A DNA stretch of 64,000 nt, from assembly GCF_014196845.1 (NCBI RefSeq), contig NZ_JACIEM010000003.1, positions 186,001 to 250,000 on the forward strand, in the 5' to 3' direction. Source of the stretch: Aurantimonas endophytica (GTDB taxonomy: Bacteria; Pseudomonadota; Alphaproteobacteria; Rhizobiales; Rhizobiaceae). Shown piece after piece: positions 41,978 through 49,604 of the stretch; the stretch's first letter is position 1, and each line of letters starts with the position of its first letter. The notes beneath the pieces were generated by a model. That model was not told where the DNA came from and ran no database searches. It was given only the letters and a program-made list of their open reading frames with translations. Both the position numbers and the translations under genes were made by a program.

Positions 41978-42985
41978 TCAGGCCTTGCCGGCTTCGACCA
42001 GCCCGGCCCAAGTGGTCCAGGTCTCCTCGCCGAGCGCCGCGCGCAGCTGCGCGTAGGCGGGCTCCATGCGGGCCCGGAACGGCTCGACCTCGGGACGCGT
42101 CACGGCGACGCCCAACCCCTCCATCTGCGTGATGTAGTCCTCCTCGCTGCTCTGCACCTCCTCGCGGGCAGCGGCGCCGGCGGTCGCGGCCTCCTCGCTG
42201 ATGATCGCGCGCTGCTCCTCCGTCAGCCCGTTCCAGACCCGCGGATTGGCGCACATCATGATCGTCGCGTAGATGTGCTTGGTCAGCGCCAGATGGTCCT
42301 GCGCCTCGTAGAACTTGGCCGCGAAGGTGGTCGAGACCGGGTTATCCTGCCCGTCGACCAGCCCGTTGGCGAGGGCGAGGTAGACCTCCTGGAACGCCAC
42401 CGTCTGGGTCGACGCGCCCAGCGCCTCGAAGGCCGCCTTGATGGCGAGCTCGGGCGGAACGCGGATCTTCAGCCCGGTGACGTCCTCAGGCGCGTTGACC
42501 GGCCGGCGGCTGTTGGACAGGGCGCGGAAGCCCCATTCGAAATTGGCGATCCAGGCGAACCCAGCTTCCAGCAGCTGCGCCTCGATCCAGTCGCGCGCCG
42601 TCTCGTCGAGCACGCGATGGGCGTGCGCGTAGTCGTCGAACTGGTAGGGGATGTTGATTGCCCCGATGCTGTTCGACAGGGCCTCGATGTTGGCCGGGTT
42701 CATCAGGATGAAGTCGATGGCGCCGAGACGTGTCTGCTGGGCGGTGTCGGTCGGCGATCCCAGCGCATTGGACGGGAAGATCGAGATGGTGATCTCCCCG
42801 CCGGTGCGCTCGGCGACCCGTGCCGCCATCGCCTCGGCGGCCGTGTGGATCGGGTGCGACGCGTCGGCGGGATGCGTCAGCCGCAGCTCGGTCGCCGCGA
42901 AGGCGAACGGCGAGCGCAGCACGAAGGGGGCGGCGAGGCCACCCGCAAGAACAGCTCGACGATTCAGGCGAAAGATCTGTGACAT
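41978..42985 (-). CDS. TRAP transporter substrate-binding protein (DctP family), Tat-type signal
   Basis: 335 residues from ATG 42985. The N-terminus has LNRRAVLAGGLAAPFVL, a twin-arginine style signal, in contrast to the plain Sec signal of the other DctP. The mature part opens TELRLTHPADASHPIHTAAE and carries FPSNALGSPTDTAQQTRLGA and the conserved arginine region around GLKIRVPPELAIK. It is the promoter-proximal gene of the - strand TRAP operon. The operator-like site at 43225 lies about 240 bases upstream. Confidence 0.94.
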   Translation of the reverse strand: MSQIFRLNRRAVLAGGLAAPFVLRSPFAFAATELRLTHPADASHPIHTAAEAMAARVAERTGGEITISIFPSNALGSPTDTAQQTRLGAIDFILMNPANIEALSNSIGAINIPYQFDDYAHAHRVLDETARDWIEAQLLEAGFAWIANFEWGFRALSNSRRPVNAPEDVTGLKIRVPPELAIKAAFEALGASTQTVAFQEVYLALANGLVDGQDNPVSTTFAAKFYEAQDHLALTKHIYATIMMCANPRVWNGLTEEQRAIISEEAATAGAAAREEVQSSEEDYITQMEGLGVAVTRPEVEPFRARMEPAYAQLRAALGEETWTTWAGLVEAGKA

Positions 42986-43323
42986 GGTTCCTCCCGTGGG
43001 TCACACCCGTTCGATCGCCGCGGGAAGCTGATCCGTCGGCAACCGGCAAATGTCAGGCCGCGATCGTTCCGCCGCCCGACGAGCATTGCCCGATAGGGGC
43101 CCATGCCTTCTCCCACCTCGCTCCGGGGACCCGCCGTCAGGCCGGACACGCAGGTCCGGAGCGATGGCAGGCCGGGCTCCTCTCCCGACCCCGACGCGGC
43201 TTTCGGCCGCGATCACGAAGTATAATATCCTAGATGATATATGATCTATGTCGCTGGTCAAGCGGGACCGGCCATTTGCAGCAGACCCCGGTTGCCCCTG
43301 CAGTTCCCGCAAGCCAGCTTCGG
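42986..43323. promoter_or_regulatory. Gap upstream of the second TRAP operon, with operator site B
   Basis: 338 bases between the TRAP operon and the cyclase stop. Frames here are shadows. The AT-rich stretch 43218-43250 stands out and holds ATATC-N6-GATAT. The rest is GC-rich with no identifiable element. Confidence 0.55.
43225..43240. promoter_or_regulatory. GntR operator candidate (site B)
   Basis: ATATCCTAGATGATAT has the same ATATC and GATAT halves six bases apart as site A at 29511-29526, with two of six spacer bases shared. It lies in an AT-rich island upstream of the - strand TRAP operon (start 42985). Confidence 0.65.
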
Positions 43324-43998
43324 TCAGCCGTCCAGCAGCCCCTCGATCGCGTAGACCCGACTGGGCGATCCGTCCGCGTCCGGCAGCTTCAAGGGCGCGG
43401 CGCTGAGAAAGCAGTACGGCCCGGCAAGGCTCGCGGTGTTGACGAGATACTCGATCAGGGTGATGCCACGCCGCAGGCAGACATCGTGCGTCACATGCTC
43501 CTCGGTCGGGGCCATCACCCCGTCGAGCAGCAGGCGGATCGAATAGTCCTGCGGAAAGTCGAAGGCGATTGCGGTCGGCTTGCGGTCCGCCAGCCACTCC
43601 GCCGCGTCGCGGGTCAGGTAGGGTGAATCGGTCCAGAATTCGCGCGTGCGATAGTCCCGCTGGCCATCCCAGCCGCTCGAGAGCAGCAGGATTTCGCCTT
43701 CCGACCCGCCCGGATCGGCGGCCGAAAGCCGTTTGGCGTCGATCGCTTCGTTCGGCGCAACGTCGCGCAGGTCGAGGATGCGGCAGCGCCCGACCACACG
43801 TTCGAGCGGTGTCGCCTCGATCGTCGGCGCGCCGGCGATGAAATGCGCCTGCGCGTCGACATGGGTGAAGCCATGGCAGGTCGTCGACAGGCGCGACACC
43901 CGGAACTGCGCCCCTGCTGCAATGTCGCCGGTGACGTCAACTGTCACGGGCCACCGCAGATGCGGCTCGATCGGCATGCTGAGATCGACGATCCTCAT
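43324..43998 (-). CDS. Cyclase family protein (kynurenine formamidase-like metal hydrolase)
   Basis: 224 residues from ATG 43998; an earlier start in the same frame is unlikely. The metal motif is CHGFTHVDAQAHF, the family His-x-x-x-His-x-Asp-x-x-x-His arrangement, and FDFPQDYSIRLL with EEHVTHDVCL gives the remaining His/Glu residues. Family members hydrolyse amides, lactones or isatin-type rings. It is the distal gene of the group Ldh2-like, Fe-ADH, semialdehyde dehydrogenase, cyclase, but with a 148-base gap before it. Substrate unknown; a lactone of a hydroxy acid would fit its neighbours. Confidence 0.88.
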   Translation of the reverse strand: MRIVDLSMPIEPHLRWPVTVDVTGDIAAGAQFRVSRLSTTCHGFTHVDAQAHFIAGAPTIEATPLERVVGRCRILDLRDVAPNEAIDAKRLSAADPGGSEGEILLLSSGWDGQRDYRTREFWTDSPYLTRDAAEWLADRKPTAIAFDFPQDYSIRLLLDGVMAPTEEHVTHDVCLRRGITLIEYLVNTASLAGPYCFLSAAPLKLPDADGSPSRVYAIEGLLDG

Positions 43999-44146
43999 TG
44001 CACTGCCTGGTCTTTTACTGTGATCTTCACGACGTTCCCCCAACGAACATGATGCGGATGCTCGCGGTCTTCCCGGCGAATGCCGCGAGGCCCGGCAGAA
44101 TGAGCAAGGCAGGAGCGACGGACGATGCCGCCCGCGCTCCCGCCCG

Positions 44147-45610
44147 TCAGAACTCGACGGCGTAATATTTGGCTTCCATGAACTCCAGAATGCCGGTGAC
44201 GCCGCCTTCGCGGCCAAGCCCGCTCTGCTTCACGCCGCCGAATGGCGCCGCAGGATCGGACATCAGTCCGCGGTTGATGCCCAGCATGCCGGCTTCGATG
44301 CCCTTGCCGACCCGCAAGGCGCGCTTCAGATCCCCGGAATAGATATAGGCGGCAAGCCCGTATTCCGTGACGTTGGCGAGGCGGATCGCCTCTTCCTCCG
44401 TCTCGAACCGGTAAACCGGCGCCACCGGGCCGAAGATTTCCTCATGCGCGAGCGCCGCGTCCGTCGGCACGTTCTCGAGGACGGTCGGCGGGTAGAAGAA
44501 ACCGCTCCCCTCCAGCGGCGCGCCGCCGGTGGTGGCCCTGGCGCCGCGGGCCACGGCGTCCGAGACGAGCTGGTCGATCTTCTGCACGGCCTTCTGCGTG
44601 ATCATCGGCCCGCATTGCGTTTCGGCGTCGGTGCCCGCGCCGATCTTGAGCGCCGCCATGCGCGCGGTGAGCCCCTGCACGAACGCGTCGTGAATGCCGG
44701 CCTGGACGTAGAACCGGTTGGCGGCGGTGCAGGCCTCGCCGGCATTGCGCATCTTGGCGACCATGGCGCCATCCAGCGCCGCGCCGAGATCGGCGTCGTC
44801 GAAGACGACGAAGGGCGCGTTGCCCCCCAACTCCATCGAACAGTTGACGACCGACTTCGCCGCCTCCGCCAGGAGGATCCGGCCGACGCCGGTCGAACCG
44901 GTGAAGGAGAGCTTGCGCACGCGCGGATCGGCCAGCATCGCGGCCGTCACCGGCCCCGGGTTCTGCGTGGTCAAGACGTTCACGACACCGGCCGGAACGC
45001 CCGCTTCCTCGCCAAGCCGCGCCATCGCATAGGCGGTCAGCGGGGTTTCGGACGCAGGCTTCAGGATCACCGTGCAGCCGGCGGCGAGCGCCGGACCGAT
45101 CTTGCGGGTCGCCATCGCCGCAGGAAAGTTCCACGGGGTGATCAGGACGCAGATGCCGATCGGCTCGTGGTCCACCAGGATATTGTGCGAGCCCGACGGC
45201 GTATGCCGGAACTCGCCCGGGATCCGGGTCGCTTCCTCGGCGTACCAGCGGAAGAACTCCGCGGCGTAGGCCATCTCGCCGCGCGCGTCGGGCAGCGCCT
45301 TGCCGTTTTCCAGGGAGATCAGCCGCGCGAGATCCTCGGCATGCTCACTCATCAGCTGGAACCAGCGGCGCAGGATCTCCGAGCGCTGCCTTGGCGGCGT
45401 GGCGCGCCAGCCGGCAGCGGCCGCCTCGGCCGCGTCCACCGCGCGCATCGCGTCCTCGATCGAGGCGTTAGGAACTTCGGCGAGCGTCGCGCCGGTCGAC
45501 GGATCGAGCACCTTGATGCCCCCGCCGGCTTCCCAGCGGCCGCCGATATAGAGGCCCTGGGCATGAAGTGCGGGATCGGCGTAGCCGGAGATGCTGGTGT
45601 GCAAATTCAT
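44147..45610 (-). CDS. NAD(P)-dependent succinate-semialdehyde dehydrogenase-like aldehyde dehydrogenase
   Basis: 487 residues, the GabD-like length. Cofactor-binding ITPWNFPAAMATRKIGPALA and FTGSTGVGRILL, catalytic Glu in MELGGNAPFVVFDDAD and nucleophilic Cys in NAGEACTAANRFYVQ are all present, and the C-terminal PFGGVKQSGLGREGG is typical of succinate-semialdehyde dehydrogenases. It would oxidise the aldehyde made by the iron-containing alcohol dehydrogenase whose gene ends 19 bases upstream. The exact aldehyde is uncertain since this family has wide specificity. Confidence 0.92.
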   Translation of the reverse strand: MNLHTSISGYADPALHAQGLYIGGRWEAGGGIKVLDPSTGATLAEVPNASIEDAMRAVDAAEAAAAGWRATPPRQRSEILRRWFQLMSEHAEDLARLISLENGKALPDARGEMAYAAEFFRWYAEEATRIPGEFRHTPSGSHNILVDHEPIGICVLITPWNFPAAMATRKIGPALAAGCTVILKPASETPLTAYAMARLGEEAGVPAGVVNVLTTQNPGPVTAAMLADPRVRKLSFTGSTGVGRILLAEAAKSVVNCSMELGGNAPFVVFDDADLGAALDGAMVAKMRNAGEACTAANRFYVQAGIHDAFVQGLTARMAALKIGAGTDAETQCGPMITQKAVQKIDQLVSDAVARGARATTGGAPLEGSGFFYPPTVLENVPTDAALAHEEIFGPVAPVYRFETEEEAIRLANVTEYGLAAYIYSGDLKRALRVGKGIEAGMLGINRGLMSDPAAPFGGVKQSGLGREGGVTGILEFMEAKYYAVEF

Positions 45611-45629
45611 GCGGAAAAATCCTTCGAGA

Positions 45630-46829
45630 TCAGGTCAGTGCCGTGCGGTCGCCGCTGAAGGCGGAAGCGACGAGCCGGCTCATGTCGGATGCGGGCAGCG
45701 GGCGGGGATTGTTCTGGATCAGGCGGGCAATGCCGCAGCTCTGCTCGGCGACCCAGTCGAGCCGGTCCTCGGCAAGGCCGAGCTCGGCCAGCGTCTTCGG
45801 GATGCCGATGCGCGCGAACAGGTCAGCGACGGCGGGAATGACGGCGTCGGCGTTCTGAAGGCCCATGACCGAGGCCATCTCGGCCAGTTCCGGGCCGATC
45901 GCCGGGGCGTTCCACTGCATGACATAGGGCATGAGGCAGGCGACGCCGGCGCCGTGCGCGGTATGGGTCAGGGCGCCGACCGGATACTGGATCGCGTGCG
46001 CCGCCGCCGTGCCGGCGACACCGAAGGCGAGCCCGGCGAGCGTCGCGCCCATCATCACCTTCTCCCGCGCCTCCATATCGCCTCCGTCCTGGCAGGCGCG
46101 CTCGAGCCCTTCCCCGAGAAGCGCGATGGCGCGCAGCGCGAAATGGTCGGAGAAGCCGTTCTTGCCGACGAACACGCGGTCCTGCGCGATCTCCGGCACC
46201 GGATCGCGCCGGATCGCCGTGAAGGCCTCGATCGCATGGGTGAGCGCGTCCGCCCCGGCGATCGCCGTCAGGCCGGGCGGGCAGCTGACGGTCAGGTCCG
46301 GATCGCAGATCGCGGCGGTAGGCACCAGATAGGGGCTGGAAATGCCGACCTTCAGTGTCCGCTCGTCGTCCGAGAGCACGGCGACGGGCGTCACCTCCGA
46401 ACCGGTGCCGGCCGTGGTCGGGATGGCGAGGAGCGGCATGACGGGTCCGGGCACTAGGTGCTCGCCGTAATAGTCCTGCGGCCGCCCGCCATGAGTGAGA
46501 AGCACCGCGACACATTTGGCCATGTCGAGGCAGGAGCCGCCGCCGACGCCGATCACCAGGTCGGGCGCGAAATCGCGGGCGGCCTCGGCGCTCGCCACCG
46601 CAGAGGCGACGGGCACGTCCGGCAGGGTCGAAGCATCGATCCTGACCACCATCCCCGCCCCCTCGAGCTGGGCGGTCATGGCGCGGAAGTCGGCGTTTCC
46701 GGCCAGCCTTTCATCCGTCACCACGAGGGCGCGGCTGCCCAGCTTGGCGGCCATGCGGCCGAGCGAATGGCGCTGGCCGGAACCGAAGACGAGCTCCCGC
46801 GGCGCCCTGATCGTGCCGAACAAGTTCAT
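45630..46829 (-). CDS. Iron-containing alcohol dehydrogenase
   Basis: 399 residues of the group III (Fe-ADH) family. NAD binding is seen in VIGVGGGSCLDMAKCVAVLL; metal ligands lie in DALTHAIEAF, HAIQYPVG and HTAHGAGVACLMPY. LLAIPTTAGTGSEVTPVAVL is the family phosphate loop. It oxidises a primary or secondary alcohol, or 4-hydroxybutyrate-type acids, to the aldehyde. Spacing of 19-22 bases to its neighbours on both sides makes one operon with the Ldh2-like and semialdehyde dehydrogenase genes. Confidence 0.93.
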   Translation of the reverse strand: MNLFGTIRAPRELVFGSGQRHSLGRMAAKLGSRALVVTDERLAGNADFRAMTAQLEGAGMVVRIDASTLPDVPVASAVASAEAARDFAPDLVIGVGGGSCLDMAKCVAVLLTHGGRPQDYYGEHLVPGPVMPLLAIPTTAGTGSEVTPVAVLSDDERTLKVGISSPYLVPTAAICDPDLTVSCPPGLTAIAGADALTHAIEAFTAIRRDPVPEIAQDRVFVGKNGFSDHFALRAIALLGEGLERACQDGGDMEAREKVMMGATLAGLAFGVAGTAAAHAIQYPVGALTHTAHGAGVACLMPYVMQWNAPAIGPELAEMASVMGLQNADAVIPAVADLFARIGIPKTLAELGLAEDRLDWVAEQSCGIARLIQNNPRPLPASDMSRLVASAFSGDRTALT

Positions 46830-46851
46830 GGGTCATTTCCTTCCGATGGTC

Positions 46852-47877
46852 TCAGGCGGCTTCCATCGCCTTCAAGTCGTCGTAGAGCGCGTCCGGCAGC
46901 TCGATGCCGGCCGCCATCGCGGCGGCGCGTCGCGCGCGGGCGCCGTCGCCGGGCACGGCGACCGGCCGCGCCGGATCGAGCGGGCGCGAATCCCGGATTC
47001 TGTCGAGATAGGCAGCCAGCGCGCCGCCGTTCCCGGCGCCCGCCGAGGGATCGATCATCAGGATGACGTCGCCCTTGTTGGCGGCGTGCGTATCGTCGAG
47101 CGTCCCCCGCACCTCGGGCGCGAAGGCCGAGCCGGCGAGCGCGGCGACGAGAAGCTCCACCGCGAGGCCGAGACCGTAACCCTTTGCATCGCCGAACGGG
47201 GCGATGGCGCCGGCCTTTGCCGCCTCCGCGTCGGTGGTCGGCCGGCCGGCCGCATCGACCGCCCAGCCGTCGGGGACCGCCTCGCCGCGCAGCGCATGAT
47301 TATGGATCTTGCCCATCGAGACGAGGCTGGTGGCCAGGTCGAGGACGAAGGGTTCCCGGTCGGTGGGAATACCGATCGCGATCGGGTTGGTGCCCAGCAT
47401 CGCCTGCGTCCCGCCGTAGGGATGAACGAGCGCTTCGCTGGTCGAAAGCACGATCCCGATGAAGCCCGATGCCGCGATGGCTTCGACGTAATAGGCAAGC
47501 ATGCCGATATGGTTGGCGTTGCGGATGCCGCCTGCGGCCATGCCGTTACGCGACGCCACGCTCGACATCTCGCCGATCGCCGCCATCATCACGACCGGCC
47601 CCAGGCCGCGCTGACCGTCGACGCTCAGAAACGAGCGCTCCCACTCCATCGCCCCCCCGGCCTTCGCATCAGCAAGGCCCTGGCGGATGCGCGACAAGAG
47701 ACGGGGCAGCCGCTGCAGCCCGTGGGACGGCAGGCCGCGCAGCTCCGCCTCAATCAGGAGATCGGACTGCAGCTGTGCATGGTGCGGCGGGACGCCGTGC
47801 CGTTCCAGCAAAGCGACCGTCAGGCCGAGCAGCTCCTGGGGCGGCACCCTCATTTCCCGTGATCCTGTCGCATCCAT
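46852..47877 (-). CDS. Ldh2/malate-L-lactate dehydrogenase family oxidoreductase
   Basis: 341 residues from ATG 47877; ATG 47853 (GGATCACGGGAA upstream) is an alternative that drops eight residues. The family features are the N-terminal SHGLQRLPRLLSRIRQG, GIRNANHIGMLAYYVEA and GTNPIAIGIPTDREPFVLDL, all of the NAD(P)-dependent Ldh2/YlbC/DpkA fold. These reduce or oxidise 2-hydroxy acids or imino acids. It is the first gene of the operon, and the AT-rich operator-like sequence at 47892 lies only 15 bases before its start, ideally placed for repression. Confidence 0.92.
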   Translation of the reverse strand: MDATGSREMRVPPQELLGLTVALLERHGVPPHHAQLQSDLLIEAELRGLPSHGLQRLPRLLSRIRQGLADAKAGGAMEWERSFLSVDGQRGLGPVVMMAAIGEMSSVASRNGMAAGGIRNANHIGMLAYYVEAIAASGFIGIVLSTSEALVHPYGGTQAMLGTNPIAIGIPTDREPFVLDLATSLVSMGKIHNHALRGEAVPDGWAVDAAGRPTTDAEAAKAGAIAPFGDAKGYGLGLAVELLVAALAGSAFAPEVRGTLDDTHAANKGDVILMIDPSAGAGNGGALAAYLDRIRDSRPLDPARPVAVPGDGARARRAAAMAAGIELPDALYDDLKAMEAA

Positions 47878-47891
47878 TTACCGTATATTTG

Positions 47892-47905
47892 ATATCATAT
47901 ATCAT
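47892..47905. promoter_or_regulatory. GntR operator candidate (site C)
   Basis: ATATCATATATCAT matches site A (ATATCATATATGAT) in 13 of 14 bases, and lies in an AT island (47880-47906) immediately upstream of the Ldh2-like gene. The overlapping TGATAT-N3-ATATCA is itself a dyad. Confidence 0.6.
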
Positions 47906-48021
47906 CCAAGCCATGCAGGGCATTGTCAAGCGCAGGAGCGGCCTCCTTCTTCACCCTGCCAGCGTGAAGCCGCCACCTTGTCTTGCCGATCAGCGGGCGC
48001 CTCCCGCGTCCTGCTCACCTC

Positions 48022-48077
48022 ATGTCGCGAGCCCGGACGTTGCACGAGGATGTCGCGAGCCCGGACGATGCACGAGG
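48022..48077 (+). repeat. 28-bp head-to-tail tandem duplication
   Basis: Positions 48022-48049 and 48050-48077 are adjacent copies of a 28-base unit starting ATGTCGCGAGCCCGGACG, differing at one base (GTT versus GAT). The unit is not a multiple of three, so it shifts frame. It lies just ahead of the truncated TRAP permease. Confidence 0.95.
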
Positions 48078-48089
48078 CAGCTGACTCGG

Positions 48090-48578
48090 ATGTCGCCGCA
48101 ATCGGAGGGTGGTCAGCTCCTCCTGACCGGGCTGATGATCGGTCTCGCTGTCCTTGGCGTTCCTCTCGTGTTCGCCCTGCTCGCGTCCTCGATCGTCACC
48201 CTGGTGATCACACGGCCGGAATTGCCGCTGGCGGTCGTCCCGCAACTCTTCACGCAGGGGATCGACAGCTTCGCGCTGATCGCGATCGTTCTCTTCTTCC
48301 TGGCGGGGGAACTGATGAGCGCCGGCGGCGTCACCGAGCGCATCCTCGCCTTCGCCCGCGCCCTGGTCGGCCATCTGCGCGGCGGTCTCGCACAGGTCGG
48401 GATTTTCGGCTCCGTCATCATGTCGGGCATTTCCGGCTCGGCCGTTGCCGATGCGGCCGCGATCGGCCCGCTTCTCATTCGCTCGATGAAAGCCGCCGGG
48501 TATCCGGCCGGCTTCTCGGCTGCGCTCATGGGCTCGGCCTCGATCCTCGCGCCCATCCTGCCGCCAAAAGCATCGTGA
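48090..48578 (+). pseudogene. Truncated TRAP large permease (DctM remnant)
   Basis: An open frame of 162 residues from ATG 48090 whose product is clearly the first third of a DctM protein: LGVPLVFALLASSIVTLVI, ALIAIVLFFLAGELMSAGGV and GSVIMSGISGSAVADAAAIG. Homology stops abruptly at ILAPILPPKAS where intact relatives read on as a Pro-Pro-Ser-Ile-Pro loop, so the break is near 48562; the other 260 or so residues are missing. No dctP or dctQ genes flank it. A 28-bp tandem duplication lies just upstream and an unidentified 210-base stretch follows. It is most likely a deletion remnant of a third TRAP system. Confidence 0.88.
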
Positions 48579-48775
48579 GTTGAAGCGGGCTGTCGATGGG
48601 CAAGTCGAACAGGGCGCGATTGCGCTGTTCGCCCTGCCTGATCAAGCCAGGAGCGGATGGCCAAGCCCGGCAGCGGCTTATGCGTATGCTGGCGCGGGCG
48701 GTTCGGCCCGCGGTCCAAGCCCTGCCTGCAGTACCGTGAATTCTGCCCTCATCATTCCAGATGGGGTCGCGAATT
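48579..48775. other. Unidentified stretch at a rearrangement junction
   Basis: About 200 bases between the broken permease and the enoyl-CoA hydratase stop. The + frame reads ELKRAVDGQVEQGAIALFAL and the - frame NRALFDLPIDSPLQLTML, neither of which I can place. No IS inverted repeats are evident. It may be a fragment of a lost gene or element. Confidence 0.4.
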
Positions 48776-49582
48776 CTACCGGCCTGTAAAACGTGGCTTG
48801 CGCTTCTCGTTGAAAGCGCTGACTCCCTCTCGGCGGTCTTCCGTCGGCACCATGCGGTTATAGGCTTCGATCTCGAAGGCGATCCCGTCGGCAAGCGACA
48901 TGTCGATCCCGCGTCTGATCACCTGCTTGGCCTGCCGCACGGCGATCGGCGCATTTCCTGCGATGCGACGGGCCGCCGCCAGCGCCGCGTCCATTAGCAC
49001 CTCCTGCTCCAGGACTTCGTTCACGAAGCCCCAGCGCTCGGCCTTCTCTGCGGAGAATGCCTGGCCGGTCAGGATCAACTCCATCGCCCTGCGTGTTCCG
49101 ATGGCGCGCGCCAAGGTCTGGGTGCCGCCCGCGCCGGGCATGATGCCGAGCGTCACCTCTGTCAGGGCAAACCGAGCCGTGCGCGCCGCGTAAACGAAGT
49201 CGCACGCGGCGGCAATCTCGCATCCGCCGCCGAAGGCGGCACCATTGACAGCGGCAATCATCGGTACAGGACAGCCAAGCAAGGCGCGCAGCATGCGCTC
49301 GAATATCACGTGCTGCGCCTGCCATTCCTCGTCGCTCATGGTGCGGCGCTCGACGAGGTCGCCGCCCGCACAGAACGCGCCCTCGCCGGCCCCGGTCACG
49401 ATGAGGCAACGCGGCGCTTCACGATCGATCTGCAGTCCCTCGAAGAGGGTCATCAGGTCGAGGCTCATCCGGGTGTTCAGCGCATTGGCCGATTTCGGCC
49501 GGTTGAGCCGAACGAGCCCGATGCCGGCGTCGAGCAGTTCGACATCCAGGGTCTCGAAGCTTTCGCGGAAGAGTTTGCTCAT
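48776..49582 (-). CDS. Enoyl-CoA hydratase
   Basis: 268 residues with both catalytic glutamates in place: GGGCEIAAACDFVYA and LTEVTLGIMPGAGGTQTLAR, unlike the crotonase at 30811. The oxyanion hole is AFCAGGDLVERR and VNGAAFGGG, and the C-terminal helix ends EKRKPRFTGR. It adds water across a trans-2-enoyl-CoA. It is the distal gene behind tctA (22 bases), on the same strand as the TctCBA operon, so it may act on the CoA ester of the imported acid. It also lies beside the rearranged stretch at 48.6 kb. Confidence 0.93.
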   Translation of the reverse strand: MSKLFRESFETLDVELLDAGIGLVRLNRPKSANALNTRMSLDLMTLFEGLQIDREAPRCLIVTGAGEGAFCAGGDLVERRTMSDEEWQAQHVIFERMLRALLGCPVPMIAAVNGAAFGGGCEIAAACDFVYAARTARFALTEVTLGIMPGAGGTQTLARAIGTRRAMELILTGQAFSAEKAERWGFVNEVLEQEVLMDAALAAARRIAGNAPIAVRQAKQVIRRGIDMSLADGIAFEIEAYNRMVPTEDRREGVSAFNEKRKPRFTGR

Positions 49583-49604
49583 GACGTTCCGGTGCGCTTG
49601 ATCT

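Noticed and set aside
48579-48775. An insertion-sequence end or transposase fragment
   Set aside because: No inverted repeats, target duplication or recognisable transposase motif could be seen; left as unidentified.
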